A DNA stretch of 53,985 bases from Streptomyces ureilyticus (GTDB taxonomy: Bacteria > Actinomycetota > Actinomycetes > Streptomycetales > Streptomycetaceae). The stretch covers positions 1 through 53,985 of the forward strand of contig NZ_JAAKZX010000044.1 in the NCBI RefSeq assembly GCF_011045025.1. Direction: 5' to 3'. This document shows, one piece after another, positions 1 through 8,148 of the stretch. A model generated the notes under the pieces. The model made no database searches, was not told the DNA's origin, and was given only the letters and a program-made list of their open reading frames with translations. How positions within the stretch are numbered: position 1 is the first letter of the stretch; every line of letters begins with the position of its first letter. The position numbers and the translations under genes were made by a program.

Positions 1-2313
1 GTAGGGGGCGGCGGCGAGGCGGGCCCTGCCGTCCGGGGTGGCGAACCGCTCCAGGTACAGCTTGGCTTCTCCTGGCTGGTCGGGGGCGCGGCAGGGCCAG
101 GGCACGGCGCCCTCGCGGTCCAGCCGGTCGTGGGAGAGCCCGGCGAAGACGGGCGCCAGTCGTGCGCACTCGGTGAGGGCGTCGGCGGGAGTCTCGCAGC
201 CCAGGTCGACTCCCATCGTTGTGGCGAGGGACCGGACTATGTCGAAGTCGGTCCGGGTCTCTCCTGGCGAGGGCATGGCGGGGCGGACCCGCTGGAACCG
301 GCGGTCGAAGTTGACGAAGGTGCCGTCCTTCTCCAGCCAGGAGGCGACCGGCAGCACGACGTCGGCGTGCCGGGCGGTCTCGGACAGGAACAGTTCGTTG
401 CAGACGACAAGCGGGCAGGCGTCCAGGGCTTGGACCACCCGGTTCGCGTCGGGGTCGGTGGCGCAGACGTCCTCGCCGATGACCCACAGTGCCCGCAGGT
501 CTCCGGCTCGTGCGGCGGCGAACATGTCCGGGATCCGCAGACCGGGCCGCTCCGGAACGGGGACGCCCCAGACCTCCTCCGCCCGCGCGCGGACGGCCGC
601 GTCGGTGACCTTTCCGTACCCGGGCAGGGCGTCCGGCAAGGCGCCCATGTCGGAGGCGCCCTGGACGTTGTTCTGCCCGCGCAGCGGGTTGACCCCAAAG
701 CCGCGGTCGGTTCCCACGGCACCGCGCAGGATCGCCAGGTTGGCCAACGACCGCACGCCGTCGGTGCCGTGGAGGTGCTCGGTGACGCCCAGACCGTAGA
801 CGACTGCCGGATGCCCGGCCTCCCCGTAGAGGCAGGCGGCAGCGACCAGGTCCGCGACCGGCACACCGGTGATGTCGGCGACCCGGTCGGGCGGGTAGTC
901 GGCCAGCAACTCGGTGAGTTCCAGCAGTCCGGTGGCCCGCGCGCGCAGGAACTCCTCGTCGGTCAGTCCTTCGGCGAGTAGGACGTGGGCGAGCCCGTGG
1001 AAGAGCGCGACGTTGGTGCCGGGGCGGGGCCGAAGGTGTACGTCGGCGTGCAGGGCGAGGCCGACCGCGCGGGGGTCGGCGACGACCAGCTTGGCGCCGT
1101 GCAGCACGCGCCTCAGCAGGCGTGCTCCGACCACAGGGTGGGCTTCGACAGGATTGGCCCCGATCACCAGCAGGCAGTCGGCTCGCTCGACGTCGTCGAA
1201 GGTGTCGGTGCCGCCGGAGAGCCCGAAGGAAGCGGTGAGGCCGGCAGCGGACGGGGAGTGGCAGAGCCGGGAGCAGTTGTCGACGTTGTTGCTGCCGATG
1301 GAGACCCGCATGAACTTCTGGACGAGGTAGTTCTCCTCGTTGGTGGCGCGGGCCGAAGAAATCGCCGCAACAGCATCCGGGCCACCTGCGTGGATGGCCG
1401 CGCGCAGTCCCCGGGCGACATGGCCGAGCGCCTCGTCCCAGCCGACCGGCTCCAGCGTGCCGCCGCGCCGCAACAGGGGCCGGGTGAGCCGCTCGGGTGA
1501 CGTACGGAATCCGTGGGCGAAGCGGCCCTTCACGCAGGCGTGCCCTTGGTTGACCGGGCCGTCCCGGGCCGGCAGCACCGCCGCGACGTCGCCGTCCTGG
1601 GTGACCACGTCGAGGGTGCAGCCCACGCCGCAGTAGCCGCAGGTGGTGCGCGTCCGGGCCGCCGCGGGGTGGAACGCGGAGGTGAGGCCGCGCCCCGGTC
1701 CCGGCTGGGTGATCGCCCCCGTGGGGCAGGTGTCGACGCAGCCGCCGCAGGCTACGCAGTCCGAGTCGGCCCAGGGCCCACCGGTGCCCGGGGCCACCAC
1801 CGTGTCGCTGCCCCGGCCGACCAGGGTGAGAGCGAAGGTGCCCTGCACTTCGGAGCACATCCGCACACACCGGCCGCAGGCGATGCACAGGTCCCGGTCG
1901 AGATGGACGTACGGGTGGGAGTCGTCCCCGCCCCGGCCTCCAGCCCTCTGCGCGGCCTCGGGGCCGATCTCCATCGACCGGCAGACATGGGCCAGTTCGC
2001 TGGGGTTTCCGTCGGCGAGGGCCCGAGGCGGCAGAGCAGAGACGATGACCTCCACCGCTTCCCGGCGCAGCTCCGCAAGATCATCGGTCGCGGTGTCGAG
2101 CCGGGACCCGGCGGACGCCGGGGTGACACAGGCGGCCACGATCCGCCCGTCGGCCCGTACGAGACATGTACGGCAGGACCCGGCAGGGCTGAACCGGTCG
2201 TCGGAGCAGAGTGCGGGCAGCTCGACGCCGGCCGCCCGAACCGCTGTGAGCAGCGACGCCCCCTCGGGCACGTGGACGCCCGAGCCGTCGACCTCGACTG
2301 CGATTCCGGTCAT
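1..2313 (-). CDS. fdhA: NAD-dependent formate dehydrogenase, catalytic (alpha) subunit, 3' end outside the window
   Basis: Oxidises formate to CO2 at a molybdenum/tungsten bis-pterin site and passes electrons through Fe-S clusters to the neighbouring NADH-binding subunit. The 771 codons present show, in order, an N-terminal [2Fe-2S] domain (LCSDDRF, GSCRTC), two [4Fe-4S] motifs (CIACGRCVRMC and CVACGGCVDTC), the molybdopterin-domain cluster motif CGYCGVGC, and the active-site segment NCSRLCHSPSAAGL. In that segment Cys351 (codon 1261-1263) occupies the position that is selenocysteine in E. coli FdhF, so this is a cysteine-type enzyme. The frame is open to base 1, so the C-terminus is missing. 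The ATG at 2313 overlaps the stop of the upstream gene as ATGA, indicating translational coupling. No fdhD or cofactor gene is visible on this side. A related molybdopterin oxidoreductase cannot be fully excluded, but domain order and partner fit formate dehydrogenase well. Confidence 0.9.
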   Translation of the reverse strand, partial: MTGIAVEVDGSGVHVPEGASLLTAVRAAGVELPALCSDDRFSPAGSCRTCLVRADGRIVAACVTPASAGSRLDTATDDLAELRREAVEVIVSALPPRALADGNPSELAHVCRSMEIGPEAAQRAGGRGGDDSHPYVHLDRDLCIACGRCVRMCSEVQGTFALTLVGRGSDTVVAPGTGGPWADSDCVACGGCVDTCPTGAITQPGPGRGLTSAFHPAAARTRTTCGYCGVGCTLDVVTQDGDVAAVLPARDGPVNQGHACVKGRFAHGFRTSPERLTRPLLRRGGTLEPVGWDEALGHVARGLRAAIHAGGPDAVAAISSARATNEENYLVQKFMRVSIGSNNVDNCSRLCHSPSAAGLTASFGLSGGTDTFDDVERADCLLVIGANPVEAHPVVGARLLRRVLHGAKLVVADPRAVGLALHADVHLRPRPGTNVALFHGLAHVLLAEGLTDEEFLRARATGLLELTELLADYPPDRVADITGVPVADLVAAACLYGEAGHPAVVYGLGVTEHLHGTDGVRSLANLAILRGAVGTDRGFGVNPLRGQNNVQGASDMGALPDALPGYGKVTDAAVRARAEEVWGVPVPERPGLRIPDMFAAARAGDLRALWVIGEDVCATDPDANRVVQALDACPLVVCNELFLSETARHADVVLPVASWLEKDGTFVNFDRRFQRVRPAMPSPGETRTDFDIVRSLATTMGVDLGCETPADALTECARLAPVFAGLSHDRLDREGAVPWPCRAPDQPGEAKLYLERFATPDGRARLAAAPY

Positions 2314-3995
2314 GGTCCCCATCCCGCCAGTCGATCCCCGTAGGCGCGGGCCAGACTGCGCACGGCAGGCGGAATCCGCCGCCCGAAGGCACATAGGCTC
2401 GCCTCGGCAAGGACCCGCGCGAGCCGCTCCCACTCCTTGCCCGGCGGCGTCCCGGCGGATGCCAGGTCCAGACCGCGGCGCGATCCCACCCGGCAGGGCG
2501 AACACGCTCCGCAGCTCTCGGCCGCAGCGAACTCCCAGACGTGCCGCAGAACGTCCCCCGGTGCCACGCGCTCATCGAAGGCGACCAGTCCGGCGTGGCC
2601 GAGGGCAGCGCCACGGGCCGACAGTCCTGCCTCCGACAGCGGCACGTCCAGCGCGTCGGCGGAAAGGAAGCCGCCCAGCGGCCCGCCGACCTGGAGAGCG
2701 GCCAGCTCGGCGCCGTCCTTCAGGCCACATCCCAGCTCGGTGACGATCCGCCGCACCGGCGTGCCCAACTCGACCTCGTAGCAACCAGGCCGGGCGAACC
2801 GCTCGGAGAGACAGACCAGCTTGGTCCCCGACTCGGCGGTCGTGCCGCGCCGGGCGTACACCTCACCGCCATGCCGGACGATCCACGGCACGGCCGCCAG
2901 GGTCTCCACGTTGTTGACCACGGTCGGCGCATCCCACAGGCCACGCTCGGTCGGGAAGGGCGGGCGCGGCCGGGCGCATCCCCGACCGCCCTCCAACCCC
3001 GCGATCAGCGCGGTCTCTTCACCGGCGACGTAGGAGCCGGCGCCCTCGACGACGTGGATGTCCAGGGACGTAGCCGTTCCATGCACCGACGGTCCGAGAC
3101 AGCTATTGGCGTACGCCTGGCGCACCGCTTCCCGCATCCGGGCCAGAGCGGCCGGGTATTCGGAACGCACCAGCACGACGCCGCGGCGGGCGCCGCACGC
3201 GAAACAGGCCAGGGCCAGACCCTCCAGCACGCGCCCCGGGTCGGCCTCCATCAGCAGCCTGTCGGCGTACGAACCCGGATCGCCTTCGTCGCCGTTGGCG
3301 ACGACCACTGTGTCGGGTGCGCGGCCGGCCGCCTCCCATTTCGCCGCCACTCGGAAACCAGCGCCGCCCCGCCCGCGGAGCCCGGATGCCGCCACTTGCC
3401 CAAGGACATCCTGCGGACTGCCGGCCAGAACCGCCCTCGACCACACCTGCCACGCAGGCTCGCCGAAGAGCACACCGCCCAGCAGGACGGGGTCACCCGT
3501 GTCGTCGGCGGCCGGGATCTCCGGCGCCGACGGTGGCGCCTGACCGGCGAGCTGACGGGAGAGGGCCGGACCTGTGCAGGGCACATCGCCGTCGAGCGCG
3601 GCGGGTCCTGCGTAGCAATAGCCCAGGCAACGTACGGTTTGCAGAGAGGTGTCCTGGTCCATGGTGACGCAGCCCGCGGACACGCCCAACTCGTGTTCCA
3701 CCTCGGCGAGGTGCCGTCCGGCCCGCGCGGCGAAGCATGCCGTCGCGGCGCAGACTCGGACATGACGGCGGCCATGCGGGGTGGCGAGGTCCGCGTAGTA
3801 AGTGGCCGGTCCGAGTGCGGCGGCAGCGGGAAGTCCGACACGGGCCGCGACAGACGGCGCCCAGCTCTCAGGGCCGTCCCCAGTGCCTGCCCTGGCCTCA
3901 ACCAGCGACTCGGTCAACCGGTCTCCAGGCCGCCCGCGCCTGTCGGCCAGGGCGCGGAACGCGTCGAACCGGTCGGCAGGACCGACGGGAACCAT
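2310..3995 (-). CDS. fdhB: Formate dehydrogenase beta subunit, NuoE-NuoF-type fusion (NADH-binding)
   Basis: Diaphorase subunit that takes electrons from FdhA to NAD+. The N-terminal ~150 residues are a NuoE-like thioredoxin-fold [2Fe-2S] domain (CAATACF, then CLGYCYAG). The remainder is NuoF-like: GRGGAGF and NGDEGDPGSYADR for FMN/NADH binding, and ESCGACSPCRVG for the C-terminal [4Fe-4S] cluster. NuoE and NuoF are normally separate in complex I and are often separate in FDHs. The frame is open up to 4046; I prefer the ATG at 3995 because homology starts shortly after it, but the ribosome-binding site is weak. The stop overlaps the fdhA start by 4 bp, so both subunits should be made from one transcript. 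Confidence 0.88.
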   Translation of the reverse strand: MVPVGPADRFDAFRALADRRGRPGDRLTESLVEARAGTGDGPESWAPSVAARVGLPAAAALGPATYYADLATPHGRRHVRVCAATACFAARAGRHLAEVEHELGVSAGCVTMDQDTSLQTVRCLGYCYAGPAALDGDVPCTGPALSRQLAGQAPPSAPEIPAADDTGDPVLLGGVLFGEPAWQVWSRAVLAGSPQDVLGQVAASGLRGRGGAGFRVAAKWEAAGRAPDTVVVANGDEGDPGSYADRLLMEADPGRVLEGLALACFACGARRGVVLVRSEYPAALARMREAVRQAYANSCLGPSVHGTATSLDIHVVEGAGSYVAGEETALIAGLEGGRGCARPRPPFPTERGLWDAPTVVNNVETLAAVPWIVRHGGEVYARRGTTAESGTKLVCLSERFARPGCYEVELGTPVRRIVTELGCGLKDGAELAALQVGGPLGGFLSADALDVPLSEAGLSARGAALGHAGLVAFDERVAPGDVLRHVWEFAAAESCGACSPCRVGSRRGLDLASAGTPPGKEWERLARVLAEASLCAFGRRIPPAVRSLARAYGDRLAGWGP

Positions 3996-4127
3996 GCCTT
4001 CATCGTCGAGGCATCGGGACGCAGCCGCATCCCGGCACCGGCGCACCCGGTCCGATGGTCGCGGTGACGATCACCTACAACGTCATCGGCCCTGTTCTCC
4101 CGAAGCTGCCGCGAAGTGACAAGTAAC

Positions 4128-4286
4128 TCAGCGTGTGGTTAGGGCCTTAGCCTCTGTGTGGGCTTCAGGTACTTCGCCGCCGGTGAGTGCGGTGAAGTCG
4201 GAGTGGTCCTGCTCAATGGCTTCTGGGTACGCCTCGCGCTTGGTCTGTGAGAGTAACCGCTCGAAGACACCGCGGTCGGAGTCCAT
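4128..4286 (-). CDS. Small hypothetical ORF (52 codons)
   Basis: An open frame starting MDSDRGVFERLLSQTKREAY and ending AKALTTR. It has a plausible polar, helix-prone composition, but no Shine-Dalgarno sequence precedes the ATG and codon use is less G/C-biased than in neighbouring genes. It lies between the formate dehydrogenase promoter region and a decayed GNAT fragment, 9 bp downstream of that fragment's stop. It could be a real small protein or the tail of a larger decayed gene. I recognise no family. Confidence 0.35.
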   Translation of the reverse strand: MDSDRGVFERLLSQTKREAYPEAIEQDHSDFTALTGGEVPEAHTEAKALTTR

Positions 4287-4295
4287 ACCGGTTGG

Positions 4296-4470
4296 CTAGA
4301 CGCGGAGTGAGAACCTGACCTTCGAGGATGCCTGGGCTCCTGCTCGGTTGTAGAAGCGGATGGCGTCGGGAACAGGGCGGACTCCAGGCGAGCCGCGAGA
4401 TCGAATCGGCAGGGAGGGGTTCGTCACGCTCGAACGCGGCATGGGCAGCGCACAGTCTCGCCACCGTAGG
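4296..4470 (-). pseudogene. GNAT acetyltransferase remnant (internally deleted)
   Basis: Two pieces resembling opposite ends of a GNAT protein lie next to each other in different frames. LCAAHAAFERDEPLPADS resembles the first helix region of many actinobacterial GNATs, and PDAIRFYNRAGAQ followed by a stop resembles the C-terminal acetyl-CoA-side helix (AIRFYxxxGA). The central acetyl-CoA-binding core is missing. I infer a deletion scar. The match rests on short segments, so the family call is tentative. Confidence 0.4.
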
Positions 4471-4495
4471 TCAGCCTTGATGGACCACAAGATCG

Positions 4496-4987
4496 TCATG
4501 CAGGCCGATGCGCCTGATCTTGCCGCTCTGGCGATGAGGCCATCGTCGTGATCGCGCGGTCCGCGAGTGGGCTGGAGTAGACGACGCTGGTCGTGACGGA
4601 GCCGAGTCCGGCGATTCGGCCCGTCGTTGTTTCGAGGTGGCGCATGGAACGGGCGAGGACCTTGAGCACGAAGCAGTCTTCACCTGTGACGTGGTGGGCT
4701 TCCATGATCTCAGGCGTGGTCGCAACCAGATCGTGGAATGGTTTGTAGTTGCCCGTGGGGTAGCGGAGGCGGACGAAGGCCAGGATGCCGAGTCCAAGTC
4801 GTTGTGGGTCCACCACAGCCGAGTAGCCGCGGATCACACCGCCCTCTTCCAGCCGCCGCACCCGTTCGGTGACAGCACTGGCCGACATGGACACGGTCCG
4901 TGCCAGCTCGGCGTAACTGGCCCGCCCATCCTGTTGCAGGGCTTCCAGGGTGCGCATGTCGGTCTCGTCAATGGAACCGGCGGCCAT
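4496..4987 (-). CDS. Lrp/AsnC family transcriptional regulator
   Basis: Small DNA-binding regulator with an N-terminal helix-turn-helix (IDETDMRTLEALQQDG, then YAELARTVSMSASAVTERVR) and a C-terminal RAM/AsnC effector domain (VTGEDCFVLKVLARSMRHLE). Length (163 aa) is normal for the family. I chose the ATG at 4987; the frame also opens at 5008. The gene is divergent from the rhodanese gene at 5081 and a 14-bp palindrome lies between them, which suggests it controls the rhodanese and possibly itself. The ligand is unknown. The last ~15 residues (SSPERQDQAHRPA) look unconserved. Confidence 0.87.
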   Translation of the reverse strand: MAAGSIDETDMRTLEALQQDGRASYAELARTVSMSASAVTERVRRLEEGGVIRGYSAVVDPQRLGLGILAFVRLRYPTGNYKPFHDLVATTPEIMEAHHVTGEDCFVLKVLARSMRHLETTTGRIAGLGSVTTSVVYSSPLADRAITTMASSPERQDQAHRPA

Positions 4988-5059
4988 GGACAAGGAATGC
5001 CATGGCATCCCCGGTCGCAGTCCGGAACAACCGGGAATCGTCTGTTCCAGCGTGTGGCT

Positions 5060-5073
5060 ACACTTCGTAGTGT
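5060..5073. promoter_or_regulatory. 14-bp palindrome between divergent lrp and rhodanese genes
   Basis: ACACT-TCGT-AGTGT is a perfect inverted repeat with a 4-nt centre, ending 7 bp before the rhodanese ATG. Its position between a regulator and its divergent neighbour makes it a candidate Lrp/AsnC operator. This is inference from symmetry and location only. Confidence 0.45.
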
Positions 5074-5080
5074 TTCACCC

Positions 5081-5554
5081 ATGAACAACCCTGCTGCAAG
5101 CCCTGCGCTGCATGTGCCGCCCGCGGCTCCTATCGAAGCCGCCGCCTTCTTTACCGCACGCCTCACCTTCCAGGCGGACGTCTCCGACGTCCGCGCCTCA
5201 CTCGACTCCGGCGACCCGGGCTTCGTCCTGGTCGATTCACGTGGGAGCGCCGGCTGGCAGCAAGGTCATGTGCCGGGCGCGGTTCACCTGCCCACCGCCG
5301 ACATCCCGCCCCGAGCCGCAAGCCTGCTCGACCCGAAGGTCCCGGTCATTACCTACTGTTGGGGGCCTGGCTGCGACGGCGCCACCCGCGCGGCGCTCGC
5401 CCTCAGCCAGCTCGGCTACCGGGTCAAGGAGATGATCGGTGGTATCGAGTATTGGATCCGCGAGGGCTTCCCGGTTGCATCCCTGGCCGGTACCGAGCAG
5501 CGCGAGGCGGACCCGTTGACCGCTCCGATCGGCTCCATCACCTGCGCATGCTGA
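5081..5554 (+). CDS. Rhodanese-like sulfurtransferase
   Basis: A single rhodanese domain (157 aa): VLVDSRGSAGWQQGHVPGA is the CH2A-like segment, followed by the loop TYCWGPGCDGATRAA containing the candidate catalytic cysteine, and EMIGGIEYWIREGF near the C-terminus. Such proteins transfer sulfane sulfur via a persulfide. It has an extra cysteine pair at the C-terminus (TCAC). The ATG at 5081 directly follows the inter-regulator palindrome. It is divergent from the Lrp/AsnC gene, and a paralogous C-terminal half lies about 0.7 kb downstream. Confidence 0.9.
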   Translation: MNNPAASPALHVPPAAPIEAAAFFTARLTFQADVSDVRASLDSGDPGFVLVDSRGSAGWQQGHVPGAVHLPTADIPPRAASLLDPKVPVITYCWGPGCDGATRAALALSQLGYRVKEMIGGIEYWIREGFPVASLAGTEQREADPLTAPIGSITCAC

Positions 5555-6288
5555 CGCACACCACACGGCTGGGCGGCACGGGCCGCCCAGCCGTGCTGGC
5601 CGACCTGACGAGCTGACCCATGCCTGTGCTCGTCCGCGAACCGCACCACCACGGCGGGCACCACCGCCAGGTCCTCGGTGGGAGACACCCCGCGCATCCG
5701 CACCGAGCCCCACAACACCGCGAACCCGAGCCGGTACCCCGGTCAACGATCCAGCCGCCCGCTAGCGACGCCGGGATGCGGATCTTCAGGGTGCCGCCCC
5801 GGCCTCTAAGTCAGCTGACACGAGAAATCACGGCCTACGCCCCGCATACCGCTTGGGTCCAAGTCGCCCACCTGCTCCAGACCTTCGTGCAGGACCTCGA
5901 CACGCCCGCCCGCATGAACCTCGTCGACAGCCTCGCCCAGATCTTCACCCGCTACGACCAGCCGCAACTTGCCGACCAACTGGGCTCCACCGCAACGGAG
6001 ATACAGAACAAGAGGGCATGGAGTCAGGAGACGGACAACGAGTCACGGCGAAAGCATGTGCAACGAACCCCTGCCGAGGTCGACGAGAGCAGCGGTCGGC
6101 GGCTCTGTCGCATCCGACCCATCCCGCCCCGAGAGAAGCATCGCGGGTCAGGCGAGAAGGTCACGAACGAGCAACGGTCCCCGGCTATCACTGAGACACT
6201 TGCCCGCTCAGTACGCAGTTGATCAAACTGGTGCCCCACCTGGCTGTTGGTGAGACAGGAGGGGATCTGAGACATGCGAGCTGTTCAT
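5555..6288. other. Decayed region between an intact rhodanese gene and a rhodanese half-gene
   Basis: About 730 bp with no intact gene. A plus-strand stretch at about 5776-6000 has strong third-position G/C bias and reads TREITAYAPHTAWVQVAHLL, then DTPARMNLVDSLAQIFTRYD. It looks like a fragment of a once-coding protein that I cannot assign. On the minus strand around 5600-5720 a second frame (LWGSVRMRGVSPTEDLAVV) also looks protein-like. From about 6000 onward codon bias is lost. I interpret this as debris inserted or left between two rhodanese copies; no transposase motif or terminal repeat is recognisable. Confidence 0.4.
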
Positions 6289-6465
6289 AAGGCGACCCGC
6301 GCCGCCCTCGCCCTTGCCCAACTCGGCTTCCAGGTCAAGGAGATGCTCGGCGGCTTCGAGTACTGGGTGCGAGAGGGTTTCGAGTTCGAGACCTGGGAGG
6401 GGAGCGAGCGGCGTACGCCCGACGGGTTGACGGTGCCGGTCGACGCGGCGGACTGTGGCTGCTGA
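6289..6465 (+). pseudogene. Rhodanese C-terminal half, truncated at the 5' end
   Basis: The reading frame KATRAALALAQLGFQVKEML, then GGFEYWVREGFEFETWEG, ending DCGC, parallels the C-terminal half of the rhodanese at 5081-5554. The first half, including the active-site loop CWGPGC, is absent: homology begins abruptly at the residues equivalent to GATRAA. An ATG at 6274 puts five unrelated residues before the homologous part. The product would lack the catalytic cysteine, so I treat it as a pseudogene left by duplication or by replacement of the 5' half. Confidence 0.7.
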
Positions 6466-6540
6466 GCTCTCTGCGGGCGTATGGGACTCATGTGTGACGC
6501 AGCCATTTCCGTGTCGCCCGGTGCGTGTAGCTTCTCCCGC

Positions 6541-7056
6541 ATGGTGCGTCACGCGGATCACGGTGCGGTCGAATGGGTGGAGTCGGGCGGTGGGCCCCTC
6601 ATAGCGATCCCGGAGGTGGTGTTGCCGTTCTGGACGGGGGCGGACGGCGTCGAATTGGCGTCCGACTACGACCGGGCTTGTGACGTGGACGGTTACATCG
6701 GTCTGCTGCCGGTGGGCAACACCACAGCCCTCGTTCTCGGCGACGATCCCGCGTCGACCGCCTATCTGCCCGAGTACGGCGCCTTCGTACGGTGGTGCGC
6801 CGCGGAGTCGGAGGGGCAGTTGCTGGCCGGTGTTCCGGCGGCCCTCGACGCGGCGGCGTGGCAGCGGGAGGTCCACTGGGACATCCCGGGAGCCGTGGTC
6901 CTCTTCGACGCGGCTTGGCCCGGCAACGCTGCCGAGAAGGCGGGGCACTTGCGGATCGCGCTGGAAGCGGGGCGGTACGCGGTCCGGGCGGCGTATGCGG
7001 AGCCAGGGCCGGAGACGTGGCTGGGGCTGGTCCAACTGCGGCGGATCGCCGACTGA
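6541..7056 (+). CDS. Immunity protein 21 (Imm21) family protein
   Basis: A 171-aa soluble protein starting MVRHADHGAVEWVESGGGPL; the motif WVESGGGPLIAIP and the later VLGDDPASTAYLPEYGAFVRW are typical of Imm21, a family predicted to neutralise polymorphic toxins. An in-frame start 20 codons upstream (6481) exists, but homology begins after 6541. No polymorphic toxin or secretion gene is nearby, so it appears to be an orphan immunity gene or a protein with another role. The family call is from motif recognition; the function is inference. Confidence 0.72.
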   Translation: MVRHADHGAVEWVESGGGPLIAIPEVVLPFWTGADGVELASDYDRACDVDGYIGLLPVGNTTALVLGDDPASTAYLPEYGAFVRWCAAESEGQLLAGVPAALDAAAWQREVHWDIPGAVVLFDAAWPGNAAEKAGHLRIALEAGRYAVRAAYAEPGPETWLGLVQLRRIAD

Positions 7057-7160
7057 TTGAGGACCCAGACAATCCCGCGAGGGCCCGCCCCGCCGTGATC
7101 GGAGGCCGGCCGTAAAAATCATGTGCGGCCCATGCGCAGGCCCCACCATCATGGTCCACC

Positions 7161-8006
7161 ATGCCCCAACTGCCGCACCCCACCGCCCAATCACTGCGCC
7201 GCGATCCCCTGCCGCTGCGCGGCCGTACCGCCCTCGTCACAGGAGCCAGCAGACGGGGCGGCATCGGCTACGCCGTGGCCCGACGGCTTGCCGCGTACGG
7301 AGCGAGTCTGTATCTGCACCACCATGTGCCGCACGACGCCGCCATGCCCTGGGGCGCCGACCGTCCCGAGGAGGTGGCCGCGGGCGTGCGCGAGGTGCTC
7401 GGTGACCCGGAGGCGCGGGTGGTCGACGGTCCGGGTGACCTGTCCGACCCGGCCGTGCCCGCCGAACTGGTCGCACGGGCCGCGGATGCGCTTGGCGGAC
7501 GTGTTGACATCCTCGTCGCCAACCACGCGCTGAGCGGCTCCGACGGAGCCCTCGACGCGATCGACGCCGGGATGCTCGACGCGCACTGGGCGGTCGACAC
7601 GCGCTCGGTGATCCTCCTCGTCCAGACGTACGCCCGGCTGCGGGCCGCGTTGCCGCCGCGCACGCCGGGCGGGCGGATCGTGATGATGACCTCCGGTCAG
7701 GACATCGCGGGCGGCATGCCGGGCGAGATCGCGTACGCCCTCCAGAAGGGCGCCCTCGCCTCGATCACCCGCTCCTTGGCGACCCCTCTCGCCGAGCACG
7801 CGGTCACGGTGAACACCGTCAACCCAGGCCCCGTGGACACGGACTACATGACGGGCGACGACTATGCGGCCATCGCCGCCATGTTTCCGGCCGGCCGCTG
7901 GGGTATGCCCGACGACCCCGCCCGCCTCATCGCATGGCTCGCCACGGATGAGGCGGAGTGGGTCACCGGACAGATCATCGACTCGGAGGGCGGCTTCCGG
8001 CGCTGA
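7161..8006 (+). CDS. SDR family oxidoreductase
   Basis: Classical short-chain dehydrogenase/reductase fold, 281 aa. The NAD(P)-binding motif is TGASRRGGIG near residue 28, a catalytic serine lies in MMTSGQ, and YALQK supplies the YxxxK pair. The C-terminus has the usual WVTGQIIDSEGGF. It is closest in pattern to 3-oxoacyl-ACP-reductase-like SDRs, but the substrate cannot be read from sequence. It stands alone, convergent with the DUF885 gene and separated from it by a perfect hairpin terminator. Confidence 0.87.
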   Translation: MPQLPHPTAQSLRRDPLPLRGRTALVTGASRRGGIGYAVARRLAAYGASLYLHHHVPHDAAMPWGADRPEEVAAGVREVLGDPEARVVDGPGDLSDPAVPAELVARAADALGGRVDILVANHALSGSDGALDAIDAGMLDAHWAVDTRSVILLVQTYARLRAALPPRTPGGRIVMMTSGQDIAGGMPGEIAYALQKGALASITRSLATPLAEHAVTVNTVNPGPVDTDYMTGDDYAAIAAMFPAGRWGMPDDPARLIAWLATDEAEWVTGQIIDSEGGFRR

Positions 8007-8090
8007 GCACTCCGCCAGAAATGGGGTTCAAGGCCGAGGGTCCGTCGTGGCCGATCGCCCCACGCGGCCGAGCCGCAGATTGACTCAGCC

Positions 8091-8111
8091 CCGCGCCCCA
8101 AAGGGGCGCGG
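8091..8111. terminator. Bidirectional hairpin terminator
   Basis: CCGCGCCCC-AAA-GGGGCGCGG is a perfect 9-bp stem with a 3-nt loop between the convergent SDR and DUF885 genes. There is no T-tract, as is common for actinobacterial terminators. Confidence 0.7.
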
Positions 8112-8148
8112 TCCCGCACCGGACTTCGCAAAGTCCCCTCAGCGATGA

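Noticed and set aside
5600..5760. IS1380-like or other transposase remnant between the rhodanese copies
   Set aside because: The coding-like fragments contain no DDE-region motif and no terminal inverted repeat, so I left it as unassigned debris.
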